A program made the position numbers and the translations under genes. This document shows, one piece after another, positions 53,463 through 63,899 of a stretch of 64,000 bases of DNA (within the stretch, counting starts at the first letter, position 1; each line of letters starts with the position of its first letter). The notes below the pieces were generated by a model. It worked only from the letters and a program-made list of their open reading frames with translations. It had not been told where the DNA came from and did no database searches. Source of the stretch: Onchocerca lupi (taxonomy: Eukaryota > Nematoda > Chromadorea > Rhabditida > Onchocercidae); contig JAOVVO010000198.1 in assembly GCA_028564675.1 (NCBI GenBank), positions 1-64,000 on the forward strand, given 5' to 3'.

Positions 53463-55668
53463 TTTTAAAGTTTTCGTATTTTTTATTCTTCTAGCTGAAT
53501 TGCAATATGTGATCTTAGCTTTATCATTTATGTTTTTTGCTTTATTTTTCATTGTAAATTGCTGCTAGTTTTTTGTTGCAAAATATTTTTTTGATATTTA
53601 ATTTTAAATTTTAGTTTCGTTTCAACCTGTTGATCGTTTTGAATGTTGTACTTACCTAACTTTAGAGTATCCCAACAATTCCTTTTGATGCTCAACAACA
53701 ACATTTCTATATTTCAATGATTTTAAGGTATCTTGAAAACTGCTGCATAATTCCAGAGCATTTTTAAAAATATATGATGAATTTAAAACACTTTCTGATT
53801 TCATGAAATTCCCTAAAGTTTACAAATTACTTTGGGGACTCTAAGGCAAATTCCAGATACCTCTATAGTTTCAGCTTTCTAAGTTGTTAAGAAAGATCTT
53901 CATTGATCAGAATAATTTTTGTTTTGTATACATTCGAACAGTTGTTTTTTTTTTTCTTTTTTTTTTTTGGACATTTATTTTGTTGTTTTCATTTATTTTC
54001 TGTGCATAATATCAGGAAGAACTGCGACAATCATTATTGTAATAATAAATTATTTCCAAATAAATGCTTATTTCATAATTCGAAATGACAGCGAATAATC
54101 TTCCTGTAAGACATTATCTTTAAAAATATTACCTTCTTTAAAAGTATGCTTTTTTAACTCTCAAGTAATCTCTCAATTCGAATATTATTTGAGAGGATTT
54201 TTATATAAAAGATTATATGGCTTCCATCTTGAGTGGTGCTTTTTTTTTTTCCTTTGATATTAACAGAAAAAAGAAATCTTATTGACGTGCTATTAGTTAA
54301 GTTTGTTCTGAATGACATCTTTTCAGATAATGATTTTCGAATTATATGATGTTCTGAAGAGTGGTTGACTCATGAAGCTTTCTTTATTCGTAGAACAATA
54401 AGGTGGAGGAAATCTTTCCGATTGATGTTTACATTTTTGTAGATCAGTTAAAAATGGCATATACAAGAAATTGGGAAAATTGTGGTAGGTTTCTTTTAAT
54501 TAATCTGTGTTTAAAAAAAGCCTCATTTTATAATATTCCGGCAGAAATTTGTAGCGAAATAAAAAAATGAATTTCTGTCGAATGGAAGTAGTATTTTCTT
54601 TGATTTGAAAAGCAATCGATTTCTTCCCTTTGTTTGAGAATAACCATTGTTAGACGAAATGTCAACAGCTGATCGTTAATGATGGTGTTAATAATCGTGA
54701 TGGTGATGGCGATAATGTTTGATTGGCAATGCCGACATTCTGGTATTAAGTAGACAATTATGGTGAGATGATATTGTTGTAAAAGATGAGAGATGTAGAG
54801 AATATTTGTATGATAGTGTGTTGAATACATTCTGTAGTTTAACGAGCAGAAGCAAAAGCAATCATAATTCGAGCAAACAACCAAGTAACCACTAGTAATT
54901 CTCTTATTTGTTGAGCAATGAAGGACATATGAGAAGTATTAAAGAGAGAAGACAATAGAGAGAAAAGAGGAATGAAAGGGTATAATAGATGTAGTTGAAT
55001 ATGTCTCGAACTCTCCTAAATCATCCAACTCCACCCTATCTTATTGATTGCTAGACATTTGTTTGTTGTGTATGTTCTGTGATGATAATCGTCATTTGAT
55101 GTTTATTTGCCTTACACCTAACAAATAGAAATGTCCGTCGACTAGTTATTTTCATTCATTCATCATATGCATCATTGGTTTTCAAATGAATTTTTTATTG
55201 TCAATGTTGATAATTCAATCATTTTCTTTTGAGATTTCCGCAATTTTTTGCAAAATTTAACAGATGGAGAAATAACGATTACCAGGATTCGTATTGAAAG
55301 TATAGATTACATATGAAGTGTATGAAACGGCAGTTGTGATTTCATATATGGAGCATTGCAGAAGAACTAAAGAGTTGCTTATACTTTATTTGATATATTC
55401 AGTCAAATAAAAAAGCACGCTGAAAAAGGCAAGTGAATTAAAATTAGATCTTACACTTTGCTCACTTTACAAGAAGCTGGGTGTTTTATGATTATTAAGT
55501 GTCTAATAATTTTAAACAAGTCATCAAACTATGAATCTTTTCCTGAAAATGGATAGTGGTCATTCTGTCTTCAGTTTTTAGAGCCATACTAAATAATTGT
55601 GCGAGATCAATGTTTCTTTTTTTTTTTTTTTTTGATTTCTTACTGACTGAGTTTTGTGGTACTTTCGG
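53463..55668. other. Intergenic region between the PSMD5 and MADF genes
   Basis: About 2.2 kb with no recognised gene, containing poly-T tracts near 53.95, 54.24 and 55.62 kb. A frame at 54528-54884 on the minus strand is open but rich in His, Ile and Tyr without motif or splice support. The genes are in the same orientation. The gap is large for a classical nematode operon but does not rule out co-transcription. Confidence 0.55.
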
Positions 55669-55702
55669 TATCCGTTTCAGGAAATTTTCGTGAAATAAAA
55701 GA
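55669..55702 (+). promoter_or_regulatory. Splice acceptor 22 bases before the MADF start codon (likely SL trans-splice site)
   Basis: TATCCGTTTCAG ends at 55680, followed by a 22-base leader and tandem ATG codons at 55703 and 55706. Confidence 0.5.
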
Positions 55703-58700
55703 ATGATGATCGACATCAGTGATACCAGCATCGTAGGATCCAGAGAGATCAAACAGGAGGAAGTGAAAGAGAGATCGAAAACAGAAAGGGGACTAACATT
55801 GAAACGAGCGATTGACGAAGTAGCTGGACAAATTAATTGTGATGAACAGCTTAAACGTTGGTTTTATCATTTCGTAAATTGTAAAAAAAAGTTTCTGTAT
55901 TTTTGGCGTGAATCAATTATGATTGGATTGAACCTTTTTTAGGTTGTAAGTTTAAAGTTGAAGATGACAATGAAGAAGATCAACGCGAAATCTGTGCTAA
56001 TAGTGTGCTTCTTGCTACAGAACCAACCACAAGTCATTCTGTAACAGTGAATTGCAAGGCATGGGTTACATGTATTTATTGAATTAATTGACGTATTGCA
56101 CTGATATATTCGATGGGATGCTTCAATAATGTATTATAAACAATTTTTATAAAATCGTATTTGGGAGGCATATTGTACTGAATGATTGAATTTTCTAAAA
56201 AGCTCGTACACTTTCAAAAACTGATTAAATTAGGTGGTCCGAGATAGAGACACATATAGCTTCATTTTTTATAAACTGTTGTATTAATGTTTGAACAAAT
56301 TTTAAAAGTATTAACTCATTCCATAATGTGACTGAAACGTAGGAGAACAAATCGCACTGCTATAGATATAAAAATCAGTTGTAGTAGCTTAGAAAAATAT
56401 TCTTTTTCCAGGATGGTACAATTTTAACCGATTTTGGTGAAAAGATTCCAACGTTCACGAATTCGATTAATTTGCGACATGTGCTTGTTTTCAAAGGTTC
56501 TTCCAATTTCTTTGTTGTGATGTTATTTTATCAATTTTATAATATTTCTTTTGAGATATAGACCTAATAATTATGTGAATTTCCTGTCTTCTTTAACAAT
56601 AACTTTTTTGTTTTTGTTTCTGTTTTTTTTTTTTTTTTTTTTTTTAAATATCCAGTTTAAGCGCACAGTTATTGATTTTGCAGGTCCTGAAATGCAATTT
56701 TTCATAGGTTTAGTCCGTCGTAATGAGATACTCTGGAATAGTAGTTTTGACGAATACCATACACGATCGAACAAAAAGAAGCAAGCTTGGGAGAGCATTG
56801 CTGCAGAAATGTCGAATGATTTGAAACAAGTTGATGGTATTGAATTTTGATCCCTATTAAAATGGTTTTGAGTTCGTAATAAATTTTAGTAATAATATTC
56901 ATCTCTGGTTTCCTTCTTTATTCAATTTTGCCTATTCTTTATTTTGTATTCGATGCAAATCTTTTCACTTGCATTTAATTTTATGGTGTTTCTTCCTAAT
57001 TATTGCCATGCATAATATTCATAAATATTTATTCTTGCAAATCTTGAAATAGAGCACAAACAACCAATCTGAGTACTAATATCAGATTAGTTGTTTGTGC
57101 TCTATTTTAAGATTTGCAAGAATAAGTATTTATGAGTGTAATAAGTTTATTTAATTATTTAATTGTTCAATTATTTAATAAATAACCTTATTACGTTCAG
57201 TAAATGAATAGAAAATTTTTGCAGAAGTCACGCATGCTATAAATGTCCCGTGCAATAAAAAGAATTAAAGTTATGGTCATGAAACATCTTGCAAAGAATC
57301 TTTACTTGAAAATATATGATCTCTGAGTTAGCAGAATTGAAGAAATATGATCGGATGTGTACAAATATAATTAAATCACTTGAGGCTTATAATTCATTAA
57401 ATCAAACTAGAGATTTCCGGAGGACTCTCTATCCACGAAAAATTTCCTTGTTCATTATGTAATGCTCATGTTGTAGAGGAAACATGTCGAAAAATATGGC
57501 TGCAGTTGCGGCGATCCTATGCCAATGAAAAACGACAGCAAAAGCTAAATTCTGGCGCAAGAACAACACGAAATTGTAAGTATCGACGATATTTTGATGC
57601 AATGAAATTCCTTGATGGTGTCATGGAAGAGGAATTTACTCGGTATGTTCCACATACTATTGTTACAACAAGAGTAATTTTATGGAATTTTTTGAATTTT
57701 TTTTATGTTTTGTTAGAGAGATCTGCAAAACAGTTAAGGAATCAAAATCATTTAAACTTATTCATGTGTTTCATAATTTCTAAATATACTCAAATACCTT
57801 TTAAATTAATATTTAAATATCTGGATTTAAATCTAATCAAGTTTGACTTTTACCATAGTTCAAAATAAATTCAAATGCGCAAATGTTTAAATAAAATGCA
57901 CAGATCCAAAAATTAAAATAAGTTTTTTCTTTTTTTCATAAGCTTCCTAAATTTAAGTAATTAATTTGGATGGAGTTGAGTGAGCAGCTTCGGTATTTTT
58001 TCACGATTTTCGACTTATTTTGAGTTTTTTTTATTATAATATGTTGATAAAAAGAATGTTAAGTTTTTATTATAATTATTGAATCTTGCTAAATATTTCA
58101 ACTTTTTTTTGTTTTCAGTGATTGTTTTTTCATATCAGAATCAGAAGGTGGAAAATCATGTAGAAACAGTCCTGCTCCGGAGACAGGAATTGCCAAGAAA
58201 GATATTATAGACAACATTCAAAAATCTGAAAATGGTTCTTTCATTATTTTATTGTATTTTCCGTTAAATGTTATTTATAAATTATTGCTACTGATCGATT
58301 ATTTATATGAAGAATAAGTTTCGGATAATTGTTAGACTTAATTTGTTACTTTTTTTGCTTTGTCATTATACATTTATTTCGAACGAATTTTTTTAGATGT
58401 CCGCAAGGAAATTTCCATAAAAAAAGACGTCAGTACTTCGAAAGTGATTGATAAGGTTGCTTTACTTGCACGCCAATCGCAAGATCAAGGAAATGAATCA
58501 CCGGCTGAGATGACACAATCAGTGCAGCAACCAGCACAACCATTAAAATCACCAAAAACAAATGATTCCTCTGTCATTAATGCTGCGGCACTTACAGAAC
58601 AACAGTTTTACCAGCAGTTGCAGACCTGCTTTTTTATGCTAACACCTGAAAAGCAGGCGATTTTGCAACGCGATATCATGAAATTTGCATTCAGAAAAAC

Positions 58701-58731
58701 GAATCAGTTGATGGATGATACTGGTCTCTAA
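55703..58731 (+). CDS. MADF-BESS domain DNA-binding protein (7 exons)
   Basis: Exons: 55703-55880, 55943-56064, 56412-56496, 56684-56836, 57477-57642, 58119-58234 and 58397-58731; 1155 bases encode 384 residues. The N-terminal 128 residues are acidic and charged, with no named domain seen. Residues about 134-229 form a MADF domain: FFIGLVRRNEILWN, KKQAWESIAAEM, CRKIWLQLRRSYANEKR, then YFDAMKFLDGVM. These cover its three helices and conserved Trp/Tyr positions (W146, W162, W187, Y194, F219). After a polar Gln/Pro/Ser-rich linker, residues about 344-374 (FYQQLQTCFFMLTPEKQ, then DIMKFAFRK) resemble the BESS protein-interaction motif that often closes MADF factors. MADF proteins are Myb/SANT-like nuclear transcription factors. 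The specific target is unknown. Intron 1 is only 62 bases. The exon 2 end is ambiguous: GT donor after TGG (56065) or GC donor after AAG (56059), differing by two residues (Ala-Trp) without a frame change. Two exon boundaries split the MADF domain. Confidence 0.82.
57020..57134. repeat. Long inverted repeat (about 52-bp arms, 11-base loop) in MADF intron 4
   Basis: The left arm 57020-57071 (containing GCAAATCTTGAAATAGAGCA and CAAACAACCAATCTG) pairs with the right arm 57083-57134 (CAGATTAGTTGTTTGTGCTC and TTTTAAGATTTGCAAGAATA) with only a few mismatches. The whole unit would fold into one long hairpin in the pre-mRNA. It may be a foldback-type MITE or a recent inverted duplication. I could not define a clear target-site duplication. 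Confidence 0.85.
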
Positions 58732-61003
58732 TCTGTGGCTCTTCTTGGTATCATTACTTTTATTTAATCCGAAATCAACATGTTGAATTCAATCTAATAG
58801 TAATTTATGCTCTGACTTGTGACTTTTGCAGAACTCATCCCTATATCTACTTTAATAAGTCGATCAGTTGCGGCTGGAGATCATAGAGCATCTGAATCGA
58901 AGACTGTGGCATCTATTCCTCATTTAGAATGCCATCGTATAAATTTTACATTGGTTCTACTGCAAAGTGCAATAATTAAATATTAACGTTATTATAAATA
59001 TTTAAAACTTTCATAATCATTTATGCTCGTATTGTACAGGAAATACAATTGCATTCTCGATATTATTCGTGCTGATTTTTTGGTAGAAAAAAAAATTTTT
59101 CGAGTGCTAACATTCTTTTATTTTTACTCGCATTTATGAAAACAATACCAAGTTCTTTAATACGATTCATCATTCCGGAGAAACTCTAATTATTAGAGAA
59201 AAATGAAAAAAAAAATCGGTATTGTAATGATTTTTGGTATATTTTATTTCTTTCAGAGTGCAATGCATTACTTCTTTGTCATTGTTTTTTATTATTTTTC
59301 ACATTCTTGTGATATTTATTGTAGTGGAATATGGATTATTTATGGGTCTCAGCAGTCTTTATTTGATTTGAAGAATAAGGATATGAGTTGTTATTACGGT
59401 AGACTTTTTTTATACTAAAGGGATTAACAGGATTATACCAGAACTACCAATCCGAAATTGAGTACCACTGATCAAAAAAAAAAAAAAAAAAGTGTTAATG
59501 ATGAAAGAATAAAGTGCGGACCCGTTTTAATTCAGATGGAAAACCGAACATTCCTTTCGAAATATTGTTATTGTATTTTGAACCATTTTTATGTATAGAA
59601 GAAGAGATAAAAATTTTCTGAATATTACAAAATGATCAATTTCGCATCATATCTTGATTGTAAATTAGTTTAAGCTCCTGTGAGAGCTGTGGTTATTATT
59701 TGGGAAAAGTTCAAGATTTCGTGGTAGCTAAGCCGGCCTTCAATACTGTCGGAAAACTTTATGCCACATTTTATTTCAGGAAACTTGTTGATTGTGACCT
59801 TCTTTCAGGATTAGTCAAAATATCTGGGAACTGTTAAATTATCGATTCATAGGATCAATTCATATTACTGTTTTTTCCACAAAGAAGATCAAAATTTTGA
59901 TATGTGATGAAGTTCGTTCAGGTTGCTGGATGTTATATTGTCACGATGAATTTCTGCGGACATTTCAAGTATTTGTGATGCAGGAGAAAGTTATTGCGAA
60001 TTATATTGGGTCGTAAATTATAAAATGTTGAACTCGAGTTAAATAATTTTGATGTTAGAATGCGGATCACTTTTAAATAGCGCTCTTGACTAACATTTGA
60101 ATATCATCTGCCGAAGATGTAAAGACTAATGGCTGTGTTTGATTACAAGAAGCATTTCTGAGAAAATTACGATAATGGTGTAATTGAGTAATTTCATTAC
60201 CATGAGTGCTAAATTTAATGGATGGTAATTTGGCACAAGCATCTATGTTTGTTTCCAGAAATCTTATTACAAATCCTAGAAAACCAATGATCAGATAGCT
60301 CTATTTACGAATTTTAGGACAACGCTTGGGAAAAGTCTATTTTATAAGCTGGAATTCGAATCACAATGCACACCATAGAAAGCATTGCAAGAAGTATTAG
60401 AATAGGAATCGTTAAAAAATGACGCAGGAAGGATTAAATATTTTCAATACTTTTTTAAATTGAATTTGATTCAAATTTTAAATAAAGTATGGGAAATGGA
60501 TCTGGTAGTTATGAAATTGTAGTCTGAATTGAAGACTGTTTCTTCCTGCTATTGTGACTCGACTAGGTCAGCAGTATGCTTCATTAAGTTTATACAATAT
60601 TATGCACAATTATACGATATACGCAAATCAATATAGATTGGACTACTACGATCTGGTAGTATGAAGAAAAACCTAGATATTGCGCTTATACAATGGTAAG
60701 GATTAAATGAACAATGCACGGTAAACAATAAAAGATAATAACAGTCATTTGAATGTTTGTTACATTTTCGCACTTTCACTTCGTGACTGTCTTTTTCTTT
60801 TCTTTCCACCATTGCTGCTGTGAATTGTCTCTCGAGCCGTTACAACCGTCTTCGAAACTGAATTGAAACTGATGAGCTACCCAATATATATATATATGTT
60901 GGGTAGCACATCTTTCAACAACTTTGATATTTTATTATATTATTATTGTATGCAAAAAAAAAGTAAAAAAAAAAAAAACAAATCAACATAAAAAAAAGAA
61001 AAA
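58732..61003. other. Intergenic region downstream of the MADF gene
   Basis: The MADF 3' untranslated region should lie in the first part, but no single polyadenylation signal stands out. A TGACTTTTGCAG acceptor-like site ends at about 58832 and could serve an alternative 3' exon. From about 59.65 to 60.85 kb the DNA is less AT-rich and has short coding-like frames on both strands, including about 60 residues with IKILICDEVRSGCW near 59.88-60.02 kb on +. None shows a known family or coherent splice borders. A perfect-looking hairpin sits at 60875-60907. Confidence 0.5.
60875..60907. repeat. Hairpin GCTACCCAATAT-(AT)n-ATGTTGGGTAGC
   Basis: Twelve-base arms GCTACCCAATAT and ATGTTGGGTAGC pair throughout if one G-T pair is allowed, around a short AT-repeat centre. 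GC-containing arms make it stand out from the AT-only palindromes of this genome. It lies about 100 bases left of the minus-strand exon-like frame and about 300 bases left of the first Helitron-tail-like sequence. Confidence 0.75.
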
Positions 61004-61173
61004 TTACACCAAATACTTTTTCAATAAAACATAAGCATATTCTTTCAAACTAGAACTTGGTGGATAGTCTATTCTAAATTTATCTATGATTTTAGGTGAA
61101 ATCTTACCCTGCTTTTGATTAACTACAACGCCCTGGTTCTTCTGTACAAACCAATTTGCAGCTAAACTTAGCA
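61004..61173 (-). CDS. Unidentified exon-like C-terminal reading frame, possibly a captured gene fragment
   Basis: Read on the minus strand, a GAGCATTTCAG acceptor ends at 61174 and is followed by an open frame to a stop at 61004-61006. It encodes about 56 residues, with LSLAANWFVQKNQGVV, KISPKIIDKFRIDYPP and LKEYAYVLLKKYLV. The amphipathic ending and normal amino-acid mix look like the last exon of a real protein, but I do not recognise the family. No matching upstream exon is visible in the minus direction, because that DNA is the Helitron. It may be a captured or stranded exon, or a chance frame. Confidence 0.3.
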
Positions 61174-61195
61174 CTGAAATGCTCGGTAAGCTAGG

Positions 61196-61295
61196 TAAAA
61201 GTATGCGCATATTCCAATGCAACGCTCTGTCAAAATTTTCAAATAGGTAAGAACTTTTGGAGATTTAAGACTTTGAACAAACGAAGATTTACGAC
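61196..61295 (+). mobile_element. Helitron-tail-like block upstream of the Helitron reading frames
   Basis: Contains ATGCGCATATTCCAATGCAACG (first 20: ATGCGCATATTCCAATGCAA), matching the ATGCGCGTAATCGAATGCAACG type block at 63970-63992. It also contains TTTAAGACTTTGAACAAACG, matching 36609-36635. Because this tail-like DNA lies before the Rep frames, it probably belongs to an earlier or separate element, or to a duplicated end. Confidence 0.45.
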
Positions 61296-61533
61296 TGTTG
61301 GTATCCTTCAATACATATATAATTTTTCAAAAGTGACCAGTAGTAGCAAAATTCAACAATTCAATTGCGCGATTTCAAGTTCAAGTTCAATCACAAGTCA
61401 ATTTTGCGAACAGCTCGGGTGCAATCGGTCTGCTTTTAATTCATCCAAATAATACCTCGCAGAAAATCAAACTTAAGTCCTCATACTAGCGCAGCAGAAC
61501 TAAAGCAGTGATTAACTGTAAATAAAACTGAGG

Positions 61534-63878
61534 ATGAACGGGGCATCAGCGAACGAGCGAAAAAGACAAAGAATAGCTCAAATAAATGTCGAGAAAGCAA
61601 CAGAGCATCGTGCAGCCGGGCTTGAGGATGCAGGGTTGCGAGCATGGCGATCGTGTTCTGCAGCTTTAGATCTACTTCGTTCTTAACAGAATGAACGTGA
61701 CAAGCTGAGAGTGACTGAAAAACGTCGAGAAACACGCGTAAAAAAGGACTCCATACTCGGCAATCACGTGATTACAATAGTCTTGCATTTCGGTACAACC
61801 CAGCTGATGATTCCTGTTTGACTAACATATTCTCATCGGCGCTATGACTAAAGTGTGTCCTTATTGCAAGACTCTAAATTTAATGGAGAAACGAAAGGAA
61901 TGTGTTGCATCGCCGGAAAAATTAGACTCCCTCAACATGGAGAACTTCCAGAGCCACTAAAAATTTTGTTTGCCGGATATACTGCCGAATCAAAGCATTT
62001 TCTATCTATCCCGGATATACTGCCGAATCAAAGCATTTTCTATCTATCTGATCAGGAAATACAACTCCTGCTTCCGAATGACATCATTCGGCGCAAAAAT
62101 CGTCATATCACAATTCATGCCAATTTTCGAAGAGAAAAAACAAATTTGCCATAAAGCCTTCTCACTGCTTCTGCTGTCAAATGGTATCCACTAATGTATT
62201 TGTTCGGTGATAGCAATGATGAATTGAGTGCACGGTGCGAAATTTATACTGACATAAAAAGGTCCATCGTTTCCCAGCTGCAACAGTTTCTTCACGATAA
62301 AAACAATTCCGTGCATTTGTTCAAAACAGCAATTGATATAACACCATCTGATGCACACAAGATTATTATAAGCTTATTATTCATGCTGACAAAACGGTGC
62401 TGGAGAATATGTGCGAAGATTCAATGCTCGAACTATAGATGAAGCGGCAATTTTTATAGTCGGGGATCAATTCTAAGCTAGAGATATTGCTCGTCATTGG
62501 AAAAACGATCAACTGAAAAAAGTTCCAGAAACTCATTGATGTTGCAATGCCCTGCAATACCCAATAATTTTTTGGGATAATGCAGATGGATATCACTTCA
62601 ACGTTAAGATGATAAATTCCCATTCAATGGCGAAAAAACAAAAAAGAAATGCAGCGTAATGAACTATTATTTTTACCGATTGATGATTCGAAAAAATGAA
62701 AACAATTACATTTTGAAATGCTGTCAAATTGTTTCACTAATATATCCTAGATATGCTTAAAAAAATCGAAACTACGTTTGATATTCATTCGTTTGAATCA
62801 GACCAAGCTTCGCTCTGAAGAATACATTCATTTGCGAGTTGCAATTGTAAATGACGGTAATACAACTAAATTGGAAGACTAACGATTTTGATATCTTCAT
62901 ATATAGGCAGTCCAAGTCATATGCATAAGTACGCTTAAATGCAATTGCGTATGTTCGTCACCACGGGCATCCAGATCTATTCATTACATTCGTGCAATCT
63001 AGTTGGGACAATATACAAAAACTCTTATTTCCTGGGCAATCGCTGATGGATAGACATGACATCACAGCATGTGTTTTTAGACGGAGACTGAAATCGCTAA
63101 TGGATGGTAAAACATGGAATATTTGGGACTGTGCTCTGCTGGATGTACTCATTGGAATGGCAAAAGCGAGGACTGCCACATGTGCATATACTAATTTGGC
63201 TCTATAACAAAATCACTTCAAACGAGATCGACGAAATAATATGCGTTGAATTACCTGATGCTGATGTTATAAGGATTTGCACGAAGTTGTGATGAAAAAT
63301 ATGATACACAGACTTTGCGGTAGAGGCAGTCATGTACAAGTCCGCCGACAGTATTGTAAAAGCAAATAAAACGATTAATTATCCAGCTGAATTTTTGTAT
63401 TCACTCGATCTGTCAGAGATGCCATCATCGCACCTGCTGCAACTGAAAATTGACGTGCCAATTATCATGTTGCGAAATATCAAAAATCAAAACTTTGCGA
63501 CGACACGCATTTGCAGTAAAAAAATTAATGAGTAACGTCGAGTAATCGTCGAGTAAATTAATGAGTAATCTTGACAGGTTCATTCAAAGGTGAAGATGTC
63601 CTCATTCCTCGCATTCCTATGATTCGAGCAGATATGCCATTTCAATTTAAGAGATTGCAATTTCCGATTCGATTGGCGTTTGCAATCATTTCAACAAAGA
63701 ACAGGGCCAATCTTTGGAATTGTGCGACTTAGATCTAGAGACGGATTGCTTTTCACATTTTCAGTTGTATATTGCGTGTTTTAGAGTCGGCAAACCAGAT
63801 AATCTCTTTATCTACACAGACAACGAAACAAAAAAAATATTGTATACCCACAAGCATTGTGAAATTAATTTTTCCTAA
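61534..63878 (+). pseudogene. RepHel (Helitron Rep nuclease / PIF1-like helicase) pseudogene, broken by stops, frameshifts and deletion
   Basis: Pieces in order: an Arg-rich N-terminus (61534-61686, ANERKRQRIAQINVEKA) ending at an in-frame TAA; a zinc-motif region with CPYCK and, after a frameshift near 61875, FNGETKGMCCIAGKIRLPQ; AGYTAESKHF disrupted by a 38-bp tandem duplication at 61973-62048; SCFRMTSFGAK in the shifted frame; SNDELSARCEIYTDIKRS (62209 on); then scattered VRRFNARTIDEAAIF and YPIIFWDNADGYHFN. The Rep core follows, with motif FITF at 62980-62991 and the metal-binding HVH at 63179-63187 (WQKRGLPHVHILIWL). At about 63305-63335 the frame jumps from KDLHEVVMKNMIH straight to YKSADSIVKANKTINYPAEF, which belongs near the helicase C-terminus. 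The Rep tyrosine motif and most helicase motifs are therefore deleted. The rest, FKRLQFPIRLAFAI and LYIACFRVGKPDNLF, is the helicase end, split by one frameshift near 63695. No active protein can be made. Confidence 0.9.
61973..62048 (+). repeat. 38-bp exact tandem duplication inside the Helitron frame
   Basis: The unit beginning CCGGATATACTGCCGAATCA occurs at 61973-62010 and again at 62011-62048. Since 38 is not a multiple of three, it shifts the frame and explains the two overlapping open frames here. Identical copies indicate that this is one of the later lesions. Confidence 0.92.
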
Positions 63879-63899
63879 GATTCGAAACGTGCGCTTTCT

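Noticed and set aside
54528..54884. 118-codon minus-strand frame between PSMD5 and MADF
   Set aside because: Biased composition (Ile, His, Tyr, Thr), no motif and no splice context; it looks like chance.
46571..55702. Operon of the four-span, PSMD5 and MADF genes
   Set aside because: Same orientation, but the gaps of about 2.1 and 2.2 kb are larger than usual for nematode operons and functions are unrelated. Without SL2 evidence I do not claim it.
61481..61735. 84-codon minus-strand frame with Cys and His
   Set aside because: It is the antisense shadow of the Arg/Ala-rich N-terminal part of the Helitron RepHel remnant on the + strand.
62381..63179. Minus-strand frames over the Helitron
   Set aside because: They are antisense to recognisable RepHel segments (YPIIFWDNADGYHFN and the FITF region) and have no independent support.
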